Counted from the first letter of the stretch, positions 43,623-52,897 are shown. The stretch: DNA of 64,000 bases from Burkholderia lata (GCF_000012945.1 NC_007509.1:1054001-1118000), one strand, 5' to 3'. Program-made: numbers and translations. Notes: generated by a model not told the origin, from the letters alone.

Positions 43623-45245
43623 ATGGAAATCTACGACTACATCGTGGTGGGCGCCGGCTCGTCGGGCTGCGTGGTCGCCAGCCGGCTGTCCGAGGACCCT
43701 GCCGTGCGCGTGCTGCTCGTCGAGGCCGGCCCGGACATGAACAACTTCTGGGTACGCACGCCCGCCGGTGCGGGCAAGCTGTTCATGAACAAGCGGTTCA
43801 ACTGGGCGTTCGATACCGAGCCGGTGCCGACGCTCGGCGGCCGCACGGTGTACTGGCCGCGCGGCAAGGGGCTCGGCGGCAGCAGCGCGATCAACGGCAT
43901 GATCTACATGCGCGGCCAGCCGAGCGACTTCGACCATTGGGCCGCACTCGGCAACGACGGCTGGGGCTGGCACGACGTGTTGCCGTTTTTCATCCGGTCG
44001 GAAACGAACCAGCGCGGCGCGAATGCGTATCACGGCGGTCAGGGCCCGTTGCACGTGAGCGATGCGGCGATCACCCACCCGACCGCCGACGATTTCATCG
44101 CCGCCGCGCAACAGGTGGGCATTCGACGCAGCGACGATCTCAACGGGCCGCCGCACGAAGGCGTCGCCTATCGGCAATACACGATCCGCAACGGCCGCCG
44201 CCATACGTCGTACAACGCGTTCATCGAGCCCGTCCGCCATCGCCGCAACCTGACGGTCCGTACCGGCGTGCGCGTAACGCGCGTGCTGCTGGAATCGGGC
44301 CAGGCCACCGGCATCGAGGTGCTCGACAACGACGCGCGGCGCCGGATCGTCGCCACGCGGGAAGTGATCCTGTCGGGCGGCGCGCTCGCGTCGCCCCATC
44401 TGCTGATGCTGTCGGGCATCGGCGATGCCGGCGCGTTGCACCGGCACGGGATCGCGGCGACGGTCGAATCGCCCGACGTGGGCCGTCACCTGCAGGATCA
44501 CTGGTTCGGCTCGTTCGCGTGGCGCGTCACGCCGGAAAGCTCGTACAACCACCAGCTGCGCGGGCTGCGGAAGTATCTGGAAGGCGCGCGCTACCTGCTC
44601 ACCGGCGGCGGCTATCTCGCGATCGGCGCGGCGCCCGTGACCGCCTATGCCCGCAGCGAGGCCGGGCGTCCGGAAGCGGACCTGCAACTGACGGTGAGCC
44701 CGATGACGTTCAAGTTCGATGCGTCGGGCGACCCGGTCGTCGACGACTATCCGGCCATCGGCGGGTCGATGGTGCTGCTGACACCCGATTCGCGCGGCCA
44801 TATGGCGCTGAAGTCGCCCGACCCGCTGCAGGCTCCCGCGTTTCATCCGAACTACCTGAGCGACGCCGGCGACATCCGCCGTTCGCTCGCGGGCTTGCGG
44901 ATGCTGCGGCGCATTGCCGACGCCGCACCGCTCGCATCGCGGATCGTCCACGAGCTCGCGCCCGGTGCCGCCGTCACGACCGACGAACAGTTGCTCGCGC
45001 ACCTCAAGGCGAACGGCAACAGCGGCTGGCATCAGGTCGGCACCTGCCGGATGGGCGTCGATGCACAGGCTGTCGTCGACCCGCGGCTGCGCGTACGCGG
45101 CGTGGCCCGGCTGCGCGTCATCGACGCGTCCGTCATGCCGCGGATCGTGGCCGGCAACACCAACGCGGCCTGCATCATGATCGGCGAGAAGGGCGCCGAC
45201 ATGATTCGCGCGGATGCCACCGCGCCCCGGGCCGTTTCCGTCTGA
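43623..45245 (+). CDS. GMC-family FAD-dependent alcohol dehydrogenase/oxidase
   Basis: A 540-aa glucose-methanol-choline oxidoreductase. The FAD-binding GxGxxG is in YDYIVVGAGSSGCVVASRLS (residues 4-23); GKGLGGSSAINGMIYMRGQP is the GMC signature 1, and SGGALASPHLLMLSGIGDAG signature 2. The C-terminal active-site His is in GNSGWHQVGTCRMG and the second residue (Asn) in AGNTNAACIMIGEKGADMI. It oxidises a primary alcohol to an aldehyde; the next gene, an aldehyde dehydrogenase, would finish the job. Related to choline dehydrogenase and polyethylene-glycol/terpene-alcohol dehydrogenases. Confidence 0.95.
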   Translation: MEIYDYIVVGAGSSGCVVASRLSEDPAVRVLLVEAGPDMNNFWVRTPAGAGKLFMNKRFNWAFDTEPVPTLGGRTVYWPRGKGLGGSSAINGMIYMRGQPSDFDHWAALGNDGWGWHDVLPFFIRSETNQRGANAYHGGQGPLHVSDAAITHPTADDFIAAAQQVGIRRSDDLNGPPHEGVAYRQYTIRNGRRHTSYNAFIEPVRHRRNLTVRTGVRVTRVLLESGQATGIEVLDNDARRRIVATREVILSGGALASPHLLMLSGIGDAGALHRHGIAATVESPDVGRHLQDHWFGSFAWRVTPESSYNHQLRGLRKYLEGARYLLTGGGYLAIGAAPVTAYARSEAGRPEADLQLTVSPMTFKFDASGDPVVDDYPAIGGSMVLLTPDSRGHMALKSPDPLQAPAFHPNYLSDAGDIRRSLAGLRMLRRIADAAPLASRIVHELAPGAAVTTDEQLLAHLKANGNSGWHQVGTCRMGVDAQAVVDPRLRVRGVARLRVIDASVMPRIVAGNTNAACIMIGEKGADMIRADATAPRAVSV

Positions 45246-45274
45246 CTCCTCACACAAGGACGACCTCTCCTCTC

Positions 45275-46753
45275 ATGCAAGCAAACGACCGAACCATTCC
45301 GCTGGACCATCCCGACTGCTTCTACATCGACGGCCAGTGGACGCCCGCTCCTTCCGCCGAAACCTTCGAAGTGCTCGACTGCAGCACGGAGCGCGTGGCG
45401 GCGCGGGTGGCGCGCGCCGACGCGGCCGTCGCCGCGCGCGCGATCGATGCGGCACGCCGCGCGTTCGACCAGGGACCGTGGCCGCGCATGACGCCGGCCG
45501 AGCGGGCCGCCTGTCTCGAACGGATCGCGCAACACCTCGAAGCGGCGAACGACGAGTTCGCGCGCGGCTGGAGCATCGAGTCGGGCATCCTCCAGCGGAT
45601 CGCGAAGCCGCGCATCGGCCAGTTTCTCGGCGCGGCGTTTCGGCAGTACGCGGCCATGGCCGACACCTACCCGTTCGTCGAGCCGCACCGCTCGGTGACC
45701 GGGCACCAGGCGTATGCCGTCAAGGAAGCGGTGGGCGTCGTCCTCGCGATCGTGCCGTGGAACGGCCCGGCCGCGCTGATCGCGTACAAGGTCGCGCCCG
45801 CGCTGCTCGCGGGCTGCACGGTCATCATCAAGCCGTCGCCGGAAGCGCCGACTTCCGCGTACCTGTTCGCGCAGATCTGCGACGAGATCGGCTTGCCGCC
45901 CGGTGTCGTCAACGTCGTGACCGCCGATCGCGAGGTGTCCGAGGCGATGGTGCGAAATCCGTCCGTCGACAAGATCACGTTCACGGGTTCCACCGCAGCC
46001 GGCCGCAGCATCAGCGAGGCCGCGGCCGGGCGGATCGCGCGCGTCACGCTCGAGCTCGGCGGCAAATCGGCGGCGCTCGTGCTGGACGATTACGACCTCG
46101 ACGCCGCCGCGCAGGTGCTCGGCAAGTCGTACTTCAGCTACCTGACCGGGCAGGTCTGCCACAGCCTGACGCGCATCATCGTGCCGCGCGCGAAGCACGA
46201 CACGATGGTCGAAGCATTGAGCGAGGCGGCACGTGAGATGGTGCTCGGCGACCCGTTCAGCGACGCCACGACGGTCGGCCCGCTGGCCACCGCGCGGCAG
46301 CGCGACACGGTCGAGCACCACGTGGCCAAGGGCATCGCCGAGGGCGCGACGCTCGCCGCCGGCGGCGCACGTCCGCGCCATCTGTCGCGCGGCTTCTTTT
46401 TCGAGCCGACGGTGTTCGCCAACGTCGACAACCGGTCGACCCTCGCGCAGCAGGAAATCTTCGGGCCGGTGCTGTCCGTGATCGCGGCGGACAGCGAAGC
46501 GCATGCGATCGAACTCGCCAACGATTCGATCTTCGGCCTGAATGCGGTGGTGTTCACCTCCGACGCCCAGCATGCGTTACAGGTTGCGCGGCAACTGCGT
46601 ACCGGCAGCGTGGGACACAATGCGTCGCGCACGGACTTCTCGATCGGTTTCGGGGGCTTCAAGCAATCGGGTATCGGGCGCGAGGGTGGCGTCGAAGGAC
46701 TGAATGCGTTCGTCGAATCGAAGACGATCGTGCTCGATCAGCCGCTTGCGTAG
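45275..46753 (+). CDS. NAD(P)-dependent aldehyde dehydrogenase
   Basis: A 492-aa ALDH. Catalytic features: PWNGPAALIAYKVAPALLAG (Asn), FTGSTAAGRSI, ELGGKSAALVLDD (Glu) and LTGQVCHSLTR (nucleophile Cys in place of the common GQxC). It probably oxidises the aldehyde made by the GMC enzyme just upstream (29 bases) or released by the retro-aldolase-like system encoded on the other strand. An intrinsic-terminator-like hairpin follows. Confidence 0.95.
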   Translation: MQANDRTIPLDHPDCFYIDGQWTPAPSAETFEVLDCSTERVAARVARADAAVAARAIDAARRAFDQGPWPRMTPAERAACLERIAQHLEAANDEFARGWSIESGILQRIAKPRIGQFLGAAFRQYAAMADTYPFVEPHRSVTGHQAYAVKEAVGVVLAIVPWNGPAALIAYKVAPALLAGCTVIIKPSPEAPTSAYLFAQICDEIGLPPGVVNVVTADREVSEAMVRNPSVDKITFTGSTAAGRSISEAAAGRIARVTLELGGKSAALVLDDYDLDAAAQVLGKSYFSYLTGQVCHSLTRIIVPRAKHDTMVEALSEAAREMVLGDPFSDATTVGPLATARQRDTVEHHVAKGIAEGATLAAGGARPRHLSRGFFFEPTVFANVDNRSTLAQQEIFGPVLSVIAADSEAHAIELANDSIFGLNAVVFTSDAQHALQVARQLRTGSVGHNASRTDFSIGFGGFKQSGIGREGGVEGLNAFVESKTIVLDQPLA

Positions 46754-46770
46754 TCCGCGCCGAAAGCGCA

Positions 46771-46803
46771 AACCGCCCGGTCGACGCGGTCGAACAGGCG
46801 GTT
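46771..46803 (+). terminator. Hairpin after the aldehyde dehydrogenase
   Basis: AACCGCC (46771-46777) pairs with GGCGGTT (46797-46803), with inner CGGTCGA/TCG complementarity. It lies 18 bases past the stop, without a T-run. Confidence 0.5.
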
Positions 46804-46897
46804 CAGGTTCAGGTTTCGATTGACGCACGCAGGATGCCTGTCCTTCCCGAGACCCCATGCTTCGCTCACCCGCGCGGCCGGGGTCTTCCGCATTTCG

Positions 46898-47827
46898 TCA
46901 TGCCACGGGCGTGTCTTCAGGCAGGTCGAGCAATTGCTCGATCAACGCACGCGCGATCGGGTTCAACTCGCGACCGCGTGCCGTGGCGACCTGAACGCGG
47001 CGCACGGCCCACGGCTCCGCCAGTTCCAGCACGGCGACCCGGCTGAACAATTCGTGGCTCACCATGCATTCCGGCTGGACCGTCACACCGAGCCCGGCCT
47101 GCACCAGGCTCACGGCCACGCCGGTGCTGCGGACGTCGTATCGCGGCTGGAAATCCACGCCGAGCCGGCGCGCCGCCGCCCGGATCGCACCGACCATCGC
47201 CCCGACGACGATCAGGTTCTCGGACAGCAGATCCTCGGTCGTGACGCTCGTGCGCGTGGCAAGCGGGTGCCCCTGCGGCACGACCGCGATGAGGCGATCC
47301 TCGCGATACGGCGTGACGTCGACACCGCCGAGATCGAGCGCGTGAGCGGCCGCGAACACGCCGACGTCGGCTTCGCCGCGTGCGGCCGCCTGCACGATGC
47401 CGGCATTGTCGAGCTCACGCACGACGATATTGACGAGCGGATACGCACGCTGGAATTCGCCGATCTCGCGCGCGAGAAACGGCACGATGATCGAGCGCGC
47501 CGACGCGATCGTCAGCTCCCCCCGCATGCCGTCGGTAAACGCCGCGATCTCCGAGCGCATGTCGTCGAGGTTCGCGAAGATCCGCCGGAGATAACGGACG
47601 AGCACCTCGCCCGCCGGGCTCGGCAGCACCCCTTTCGGGCTGCGTTCGAGCAGCTTGATGCCCGCGATGTCCTCGAGATCCTGAATCCGCTTGGTCGCCG
47701 TCGATGCGGCCACGTTCTCGCGGATCGCCGCCAGGCCGATTTGCTGCTCCTCGACCGCCGACAGGAACAGCTTCAACGTAAGCAGATCGACCTGCCGAAT
47801 CAGGTGCAGGCGATTGAAAGTACTCAT
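46898..47827 (-). CDS. LysR-family transcriptional regulator
   Basis: A 309-aa LysR regulator. The HTH is shifted by an N-terminal extension of about 14 residues (MSTFNRLHLIRQVD), then LLTLKLFLSAVEEQQIGLAA and ENVAASTATKRIQDLEDIAG. The effector domain starts near residue 95 (RGELTIASARSIIVPFLARE). ATG 47827 has GGGGAGA 1 base upstream, a short spacing. It sits between the MFS/GMC/ALDH operon and the CoA-transferase/aldolase operon and may control either or both. Confidence 0.92.
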   Translation of the reverse strand: MSTFNRLHLIRQVDLLTLKLFLSAVEEQQIGLAAIRENVAASTATKRIQDLEDIAGIKLLERSPKGVLPSPAGEVLVRYLRRIFANLDDMRSEIAAFTDGMRGELTIASARSIIVPFLAREIGEFQRAYPLVNIVVRELDNAGIVQAAARGEADVGVFAAAHALDLGGVDVTPYREDRLIAVVPQGHPLATRTSVTTEDLLSENLIVVGAMVGAIRAAARRLGVDFQPRYDVRSTGVAVSLVQAGLGVTVQPECMVSHELFSRVAVLELAEPWAVRRVQVATARGRELNPIARALIEQLLDLPEDTPVA

Positions 47828-48159
47828 GTCTCCCCTCATGCACGTCTTCAGGGCGTCGGCGGACGGCGCGGCTGTCGCCACGCGTCGCGCGAGCGCCCAG
47901 TCAGGGTCATCCGATGCAATCCAGGACCTCGGCGCCGCTCCGGACATCCGGGACACTGGCATTCGATACCGATCGCGTCCTGCCGGCCACGCAGTGCATC
48001 GCGTTAACGTGCGACTCGCCGGCACCTCGACGGTGCCGGCGATGCACGCCCGGTGGATTGACTCTCAGGTTTTCGTCCGGCCCCGGATCGCGCGAACGCT
48101 GTCGCGCCGGCGACGATTTTCCGGGCTGTCGAGCGCCACCGACCGCTTCCGCTACCGCG
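47828..48159. other. Intergenic region upstream of LysR gene
   Basis: About 330 bases: left part is the LysR leader; a hairpin lies at 48017-48041. No gene recognised. Confidence 0.5.
48017..48041 (-). terminator. Hairpin past CoA-transferase operon
   Basis: CGCCGGCACC (48017-48026), TCGAC loop, GGTGCCGGCG (48032-48041): a perfect 10-bp stem 119 bases past the stop of the last gene in the minus-strand operon. No T-run, so it may be a site for other factors. Confidence 0.5.
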
Positions 48160-49314
48160 CTATGCCTGCCGGCTCGCGTTGAGCAGCGCGTCGAGCGACG
48201 GATTGTCGGCGCCGATATCCCTCGCCGCATGCAGGGGCGGGGTACGCTTGCCGTCGAACGACAACGGCAGCCCGACCAACCCGATCTCGTCGTCCGACGG
48301 CTTTTCGATGATGCCGAGCGCATGCGTCTGCGCATGGTCGACCACCTCTGCCGTCGTCTGGATCGGCGCGACGGGAATGCCGGCCGCCTGCAAGCGTGCC
48401 TGCCATGCCGCGCGGGTGTCCGTCGACAAGCGCTCGCCGATCAGGCGATCGATCTCCGTCCGGTTCTTCAAGCGCGCCGCATTGGTCGCGAACCGATCGT
48501 CGAGCGCCCATTCGGGGCGATCCAGCGCCGCGCACAGCTTCGCGAACAGCGTGTCGTTCGCCGAGCTGACGATCAGGTGACCGTCCGTGGTCGAATACGC
48601 GCGGTGCGGCACGATGAACGCGACGCCGGAACCATGGCGGCCGCCGGTATCGCCGTCCGCGTTGTAGTTCGCGATGCTGACGGTCATCCACGCCAGCGCG
48701 GTTTCCAGCAGCGAACCGTTGACGGTTGCGCCGCAATGCTTGACCTGGCGACGATACAACGCAGACAGGACGCCGATGACGGCCCACAGCCCCGAGCCGA
48801 AATCGACGATCGACACCCCGGCGCGAACCGGCGACTGCCCTTCTTCGCCGGTAATGCTCATGATCCCCGAGAACGCCTGCATCAGCGGATCGTAGCCGGG
48901 CAACGTGTTCATCGGGCCGAGATGGCCGAACGCACCGATCTCGCAGTAGACCAGTTCCGGCTTGGTCACACGCAGGCTGTCGGAATCGAGACCGTATTCG
49001 GCGCTGGAGCCGGGTCGCAGGTTGTGCAGGAAGACGTCCGCCCGCTCCGCGATCAGCTGGTGCAGCGTCTCGAGCTGTTCGCGATCCTTGATATCGATGC
49101 AGATCGCGCGCTTGCCACGGTTGAGCCCGTGATACGCAGCACCGCTGCCCTTCCATTCGCTCGGCCCCCAACCGCGGGCCGAGTCGCCCGTCGGGCGCTC
49201 GACCTTCCAGACCTCGGCACCCAGCGCCGCCAGAACCCTTCCGGCGAACGGCGCCGACGCGCTATCGCTCAGTTCGACTACCACGACACCCGACAGCGGC
49301 AGATCGCGTAACAT
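48160..49314 (-). CDS. CaiB/BaiF (type III) CoA-transferase
   Basis: A 384-aa type III acyl-CoA transferase. LPLSGVVVVELSDSASAPFA begins the family fold; GLNRGKRAICIDIK (nucleotide region) and FGHLGPMNTLPGYDPLMQAF, with Asp at the usual catalytic position, match CaiB/formyl-CoA transferase. These enzymes move CoA from a donor thioester to an acid. It is the last gene of the reverse set; the next-upstream gene is another CoA-transferase (22 bases). Substrate unknown. Confidence 0.92.
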   Translation of the reverse strand: MLRDLPLSGVVVVELSDSASAPFAGRVLAALGAEVWKVERPTGDSARGWGPSEWKGSGAAYHGLNRGKRAICIDIKDREQLETLHQLIAERADVFLHNLRPGSSAEYGLDSDSLRVTKPELVYCEIGAFGHLGPMNTLPGYDPLMQAFSGIMSITGEEGQSPVRAGVSIVDFGSGLWAVIGVLSALYRRQVKHCGATVNGSLLETALAWMTVSIANYNADGDTGGRHGSGVAFIVPHRAYSTTDGHLIVSSANDTLFAKLCAALDRPEWALDDRFATNAARLKNRTEIDRLIGERLSTDTRAAWQARLQAAGIPVAPIQTTAEVVDHAQTHALGIIEKPSDDEIGLVGLPLSFDGKRTPPLHAARDIGADNPSLDALLNASRQA

Positions 49315-49336
49315 GTCGCTTCTCCTGATTTCGTAT

Positions 49337-50557
49337 TTATTGCGGTTGCGGCACGCCGTCCGATTCGGGCGCATACACGCCGCCCGAACGCAGCATCCCG
49401 TCGATTTCGTTGCGATCGAAGCCGTACTCCGTGAGCAGCGCCACCGAGTGCTCACCGAGACGCGGCGCCGGATAACGCAGCGCCGGCACGCTCTCGCTCC
49501 ATTGCTGCGGGATGCCGAGCGTACGAATCCGCCCCTCCGACGGGTGCTCCTGCTCCGCGAAGAACCCGACCGCCGTCATGTGCGGATCGTCGATCAGCGT
49601 TTCGGGCGTATTCATCTCGATCACCGGAATATCGGCTTCGGTCAGCGTGTTCACCCATTCGGCCGTGGTCCGCGTCTCGAACACGCGCGCGAGAAACGCG
49701 TGCAGGTGCGCGATGTGCTCGGTCCGGCCGCCGATGTTGTTGAAGCGCGGATCCTCGGCCATCTCGGGATGCCCGGACAGCAGGAAAAAGCGCTTCCAGT
49801 GATGGTCCGCATAGACGTTCACGCCGATGTAGCCATCGAGCGTGCGATACGGGCGCCGGTCCGGATTCATCATCCGGGCATAGCCCCAGTCGCCGAGCGG
49901 CGGGACGAACGTGTGTCCGTACAGGTGATCGCCCATCACGAAATGCGCGAAGGTCTCGAGCATCGGCACGAACACCTGCTGGCCGACGCCCGTCTTCTCG
50001 CGCCGGTACAGCGCCATCGCCACCGCATTGCTGGTCGCCATCCCGACTACCCGATCGGCAATCGCGCTCGCGACATAGGTCGGCGGGCCATTCTTGCGGC
50101 TTTGCAGCACCGGCATGCCGACCGCAGCCTGGATCAGGTCGTCGTAGGCCGGACGCGATGCATACGGCCCGTTCTGCCCGAAGCCGAATGCGCCGCAGTA
50201 GATGATGCGCGGGTTGAGCTTGCGCACATCCTCGTACGCGATGCCCAGCTTCGCCATCGTGTGCGGCCGCATGCTGTACAGCAGCACGTCGGCGGTTTCC
50301 GCCATCCGCTTCAGCGACGCGATGCCGTCCGGGTGCTTCAGGTTCAGCACGAGGCTGCGCTTGTTTCGATTCAGATGCAGGAAGATCGGGCCCATGCCGG
50401 GATGCCGGCTCGGCCCGATATTGCGCGTCGTGTCGCCGTCGCGCGATTCGATCTTGCACACGTCGGCGCCCATGTCCGCCAGCAGCAGCGATGCGTAGGG
50501 GCCCATGAAGTTCGACGTCAGGTCGAGGACGCGCACGCCGTCGAGGGGTCCGGCCAT
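49337..50557 (-). CDS. CaiB/BaiF (type III) CoA-transferase
   Basis: A 406-aa type III CoA-transferase: PLDGVRVLDLTSNFMGPYAS, HLNRNKRSLVLNLKHPDG, GFGQNGPYASRPAYDDLIQA with the catalytic Asp (RPAYDD). It is clearly different from the protein encoded at 48160. Two adjacent but divergent CoA-transferases may form a heterodimer, or activate two substrates such as a parent acid and a cleavage product. It is 102 bases downstream of the DUF35 gene. Confidence 0.92.
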   Translation of the reverse strand: MAGPLDGVRVLDLTSNFMGPYASLLLADMGADVCKIESRDGDTTRNIGPSRHPGMGPIFLHLNRNKRSLVLNLKHPDGIASLKRMAETADVLLYSMRPHTMAKLGIAYEDVRKLNPRIIYCGAFGFGQNGPYASRPAYDDLIQAAVGMPVLQSRKNGPPTYVASAIADRVVGMATSNAVAMALYRREKTGVGQQVFVPMLETFAHFVMGDHLYGHTFVPPLGDWGYARMMNPDRRPYRTLDGYIGVNVYADHHWKRFFLLSGHPEMAEDPRFNNIGGRTEHIAHLHAFLARVFETRTTAEWVNTLTEADIPVIEMNTPETLIDDPHMTAVGFFAEQEHPSEGRIRTLGIPQQWSESVPALRYPAPRLGEHSVALLTEYGFDRNEIDGMLRSGGVYAPESDGVPQPQ

Positions 50558-50659
50558 GTCAGCCTCCGTCGACGGATTGGAAATGCAGGTTCACGATGTC
50601 TCCTCCGTGAATGAACGGCCGCGCGGGCGCCGGTTGCTCCGGCGCTCCGCACGCGGCCG

Positions 50660-51079
50660 TCAGGATGCCGACAGCACGAACACCGGCAGCTTCTGTTCAC
50701 CTCGCTGGATGATCCGCGCTTCGACGCGCTGGCCGATCCGGATCGCTTCGGGCGCTTCGTCGATCTGCGCGAACAGGTAGTAGCCTTCGTCCATCCGGAT
50801 GAAGCCGACCGTGTACGGGACGATGTCGGCCCAGACCGGCGTCGGCCCGCGCATGATCGTGCTGTGCGAGTAGATCTCGCCACGGCCCGACGCTTCGGTC
50901 CAGTTCAGCGACTTCCCGCCGCAGTGCGTGCAGAACGAATGGGCCGGCCACACGGCCTCGCTGCAGTCGGTACAGCGCTGGTAGGTCAGCCTGTCTTCGG
51001 CCAGTGCGTCCCAGTACGGTTGGGCGTCGAGCAGCCGGTACGGCTGCGGCCAGGCATTCGGCAAATGGGTTTCGGTCAT
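50660..51079 (-). CDS. DUF35 zinc-ribbon/OB-fold protein
   Basis: A 139-aa DUF35 protein: N-terminal helix, rubredoxin-like zinc ribbon with Cys36, Cys39, Cys50 and Cys53 (RCTDCS ... SFCTHCGGKS), and an OB-fold domain. Such proteins partner thiolase-fold enzymes: in cholesterol degradation, ChsH2 DUF35 binds the aldolase Ltp2. It starts 19 bases after the degenerate thiolase gene, so the two probably form a complex here as well. All four Cys are intact. Confidence 0.92.
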   Translation of the reverse strand: MTETHLPNAWPQPYRLLDAQPYWDALAEDRLTYQRCTDCSEAVWPAHSFCTHCGGKSLNWTEASGRGEIYSHSTIMRGPTPVWADIVPYTVGFIRMDEGYYLFAQIDEAPEAIRIGQRVEARIIQRGEQKLPVFVLSAS

Positions 51080-51098
51080 GGATGCTCCCGATCAGGGT

Positions 51099-52310
51099 TC
51101 ACGTTGCGGACGACAGCAGCAGCACGGCGCCGGCGGCCAGCATCCCGCCCGCGCCCTGCACCAGCACGGTTTCAGGACGGCGCGACGGCGCCAGTCCCAA
51201 CGGTTGCCCGCGCAACTGCCTGACCGCTTCGATGATGCTGTCCATGTTGCAGGAAATGCCGGGCTGCCCGAACGACAGCCAGCCGCCGTTCGTGTCGGTC
51301 GGCAGGTCGCCGTCGACGCCCGTGCGGCCTTCGCGATAGACATCGATACCGCGCCCCTTCTTCGCGAAGCCGAGATCCTCCATCACGATCGGCCCCATGT
51401 GCGCGAAGTTCACCGAGAGCTGCGCCATGTCGACGTCGGAAGGCGTCAGCCCCGACATCGCATAAGCCTGGCGCGCTGCCTCGGCGGTGGCCGTGGTCGT
51501 CAGGTTCGGCAACACACCGATGCTGTCGAACCGGCACGTGCGCAGGTTCATCCGGTCGGTCAGATACTCGTGCGTCGTCGCCGATCCGTAGCCCATCAGG
51601 TACACCGGATTGGGCGCGTGGCGTGCGTTCTCCGGCGACGTCACGACCAGCGCGCCGCCCGTACCGCCGCCCCAGGTCGAACACATCCAGCGGCGCAGCG
51701 GCGTCGCGACATACGGCGACGACAGCACCGCCGCACGGTCGATCTCGCCGAACTTCGCCTTCGCCGCATGCGGGTGATGGCGGCCCCAGCGCTGGTTCGC
51801 AATCGCGACATCGGCGAGGTCGCTTTCGGTGATGCCGAACTCGTGGAAGTAGCGTTGCGCGGCCTGCGCATAGAGCGCCGGAATCGTCGGGCCGTATGGC
51901 ACCTCGAACTGCGGATCCGCATCGGCCTCGGCACCCATCGCGACCGCGTCGACGAACAGCTCGGTCGCATCGCTCTGCAGGCACAGCACGTATTCCGCGC
52001 GCCCTGCCGCGATCATCTGCGACGCGATCGCGAGCGTCGACGTCAGGCCCGCGCCGTGCATCGTCAACTCGCTGGTGATCGTCACCGGCATCTGCATGTG
52101 CGAGATGAAGATGTTGCTCCACTGGGAGCGCTTGTCGGCCCACGGCGAACGGCCCGTGAACACCGCGTCGACCTGGTCCTTGCCGATGCCCGCGTCGGCG
52201 AGCGCATTGAGCGTCGCCTCGGCGGCCAACTGCAGCGGGTCCTTGCGATTCGCGCGCGACGCATAGGCGTCGCCCATGCCGACGATCGCCGCAACCGGAC
52301 GGGGAGTCAT
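51099..52310 (-). CDS. Thiolase-fold protein lacking the catalytic triad (Ltp2-like candidate aldolase)
   Basis: A 403-aa thiolase-superfamily protein of the lipid-transfer/SCP2-like group. The fold is recognisable (LAAEATLNALADAGIGKDQV, STLAIASQMIAAGRAEYVLC), but the nucleophile Cys is replaced by Gly86 (MHGAGLTS), the catalytic His of GHP by Gln (GGWLSFGQPG), and the second Cys by Gln (VLVQGAGG). It therefore cannot be an ordinary thiolase. Ltp2-type steroid aldolases share this loss and use tyrosines with a DUF35 partner, which is the next gene. The start is ATG 52310, with GAGGAG 7 bases upstream and overlapping the MaoC stop; ATG 52316 lies too near. Confidence 0.9.
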   Translation of the reverse strand: MTPRPVAAIVGMGDAYASRANRKDPLQLAAEATLNALADAGIGKDQVDAVFTGRSPWADKRSQWSNIFISHMQMPVTITSELTMHGAGLTSTLAIASQMIAAGRAEYVLCLQSDATELFVDAVAMGAEADADPQFEVPYGPTIPALYAQAAQRYFHEFGITESDLADVAIANQRWGRHHPHAAKAKFGEIDRAAVLSSPYVATPLRRWMCSTWGGGTGGALVVTSPENARHAPNPVYLMGYGSATTHEYLTDRMNLRTCRFDSIGVLPNLTTTATAEAARQAYAMSGLTPSDVDMAQLSVNFAHMGPIVMEDLGFAKKGRGIDVYREGRTGVDGDLPTDTNGGWLSFGQPGISCNMDSIIEAVRQLRGQPLGLAPSRRPETVLVQGAGGMLAAGAVLLLSSAT

Positions 52311-52321
52311 GGTCATGCTCC

Positions 52322-52819
52322 TCAGACCTTGAAGTCGGGTTGCGCTTCGGCGATCAGTGCGTCGAGATCGGCACGCTTGCGCAGCATCAGCAGGCTCCAT
52401 TCGCTGCGCTGCAGGACTTCGCCGCGCTGGTTGTACGCCTGGATCAGCATCGTGCCGACGCCGAACTTGTCGTCCTTCTCCTTCTTCGCGATCACCTCGG
52501 CGCTGGCGTAGACCGTGTCGCCGATCTTCACCGGGTTCAGGAAGCGCATCTTGTCGACGCCGTAGTTCGCCTGGATCGCCGGGCCGAACTGCAGCAGCCC
52601 CGAAATCAGCGAGAACGTCAGTTGGCCCTGCACGATACGCTCGCCCCAGCGGGTCTTCGACGCGTATTCCTTGTTCGAGTGAATCTCGATCCAGTTGCCC
52701 GTGAACATGCAGAACATCACGACATCGCTCTCGGTCACGGTGCGACCATTCGAACGGAACTTCGTGCCGATTTCCAGCTCGTCGAGCGGAATGTTGACGC
52801 TGTTGTTGATGACGCTCAT
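52322..52819 (-). CDS. MaoC-like hotdog enoyl-CoA hydratase with altered active site
   Basis: A 165-aa hotdog protein of the MaoC/R-specific hydratase type. The motif FTGNWIEIHSNKEYASKTRW aligns with the hydratase signature GD-x-NP-x-H, keeping His47 but with Asn42 where the catalytic Asp is expected. GERIVQGQLTFSLISGL also matches. Unpaired MaoC proteins often need a partner, and a DUF35-linked MaoC (ChsH1-like) is the nearest known counterpart. It is transcribed with the thiolase-fold gene, with 11 bases between its stop and that gene's start. GGAG precedes ATG 52819. Confidence 0.88.
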   Translation of the reverse strand: MSVINNSVNIPLDELEIGTKFRSNGRTVTESDVVMFCMFTGNWIEIHSNKEYASKTRWGERIVQGQLTFSLISGLLQFGPAIQANYGVDKMRFLNPVKIGDTVYASAEVIAKKEKDDKFGVGTMLIQAYNQRGEVLQRSEWSLLMLRKRADLDALIAEAQPDFKV

Positions 52820-52897
52820 TACTGTGTCTCCGGTTGAATTGGGATGGTGGCGGGCACCGCGTGCCCGCGCGCTTCGTTCGAGGAAAAGGCGTGACCG

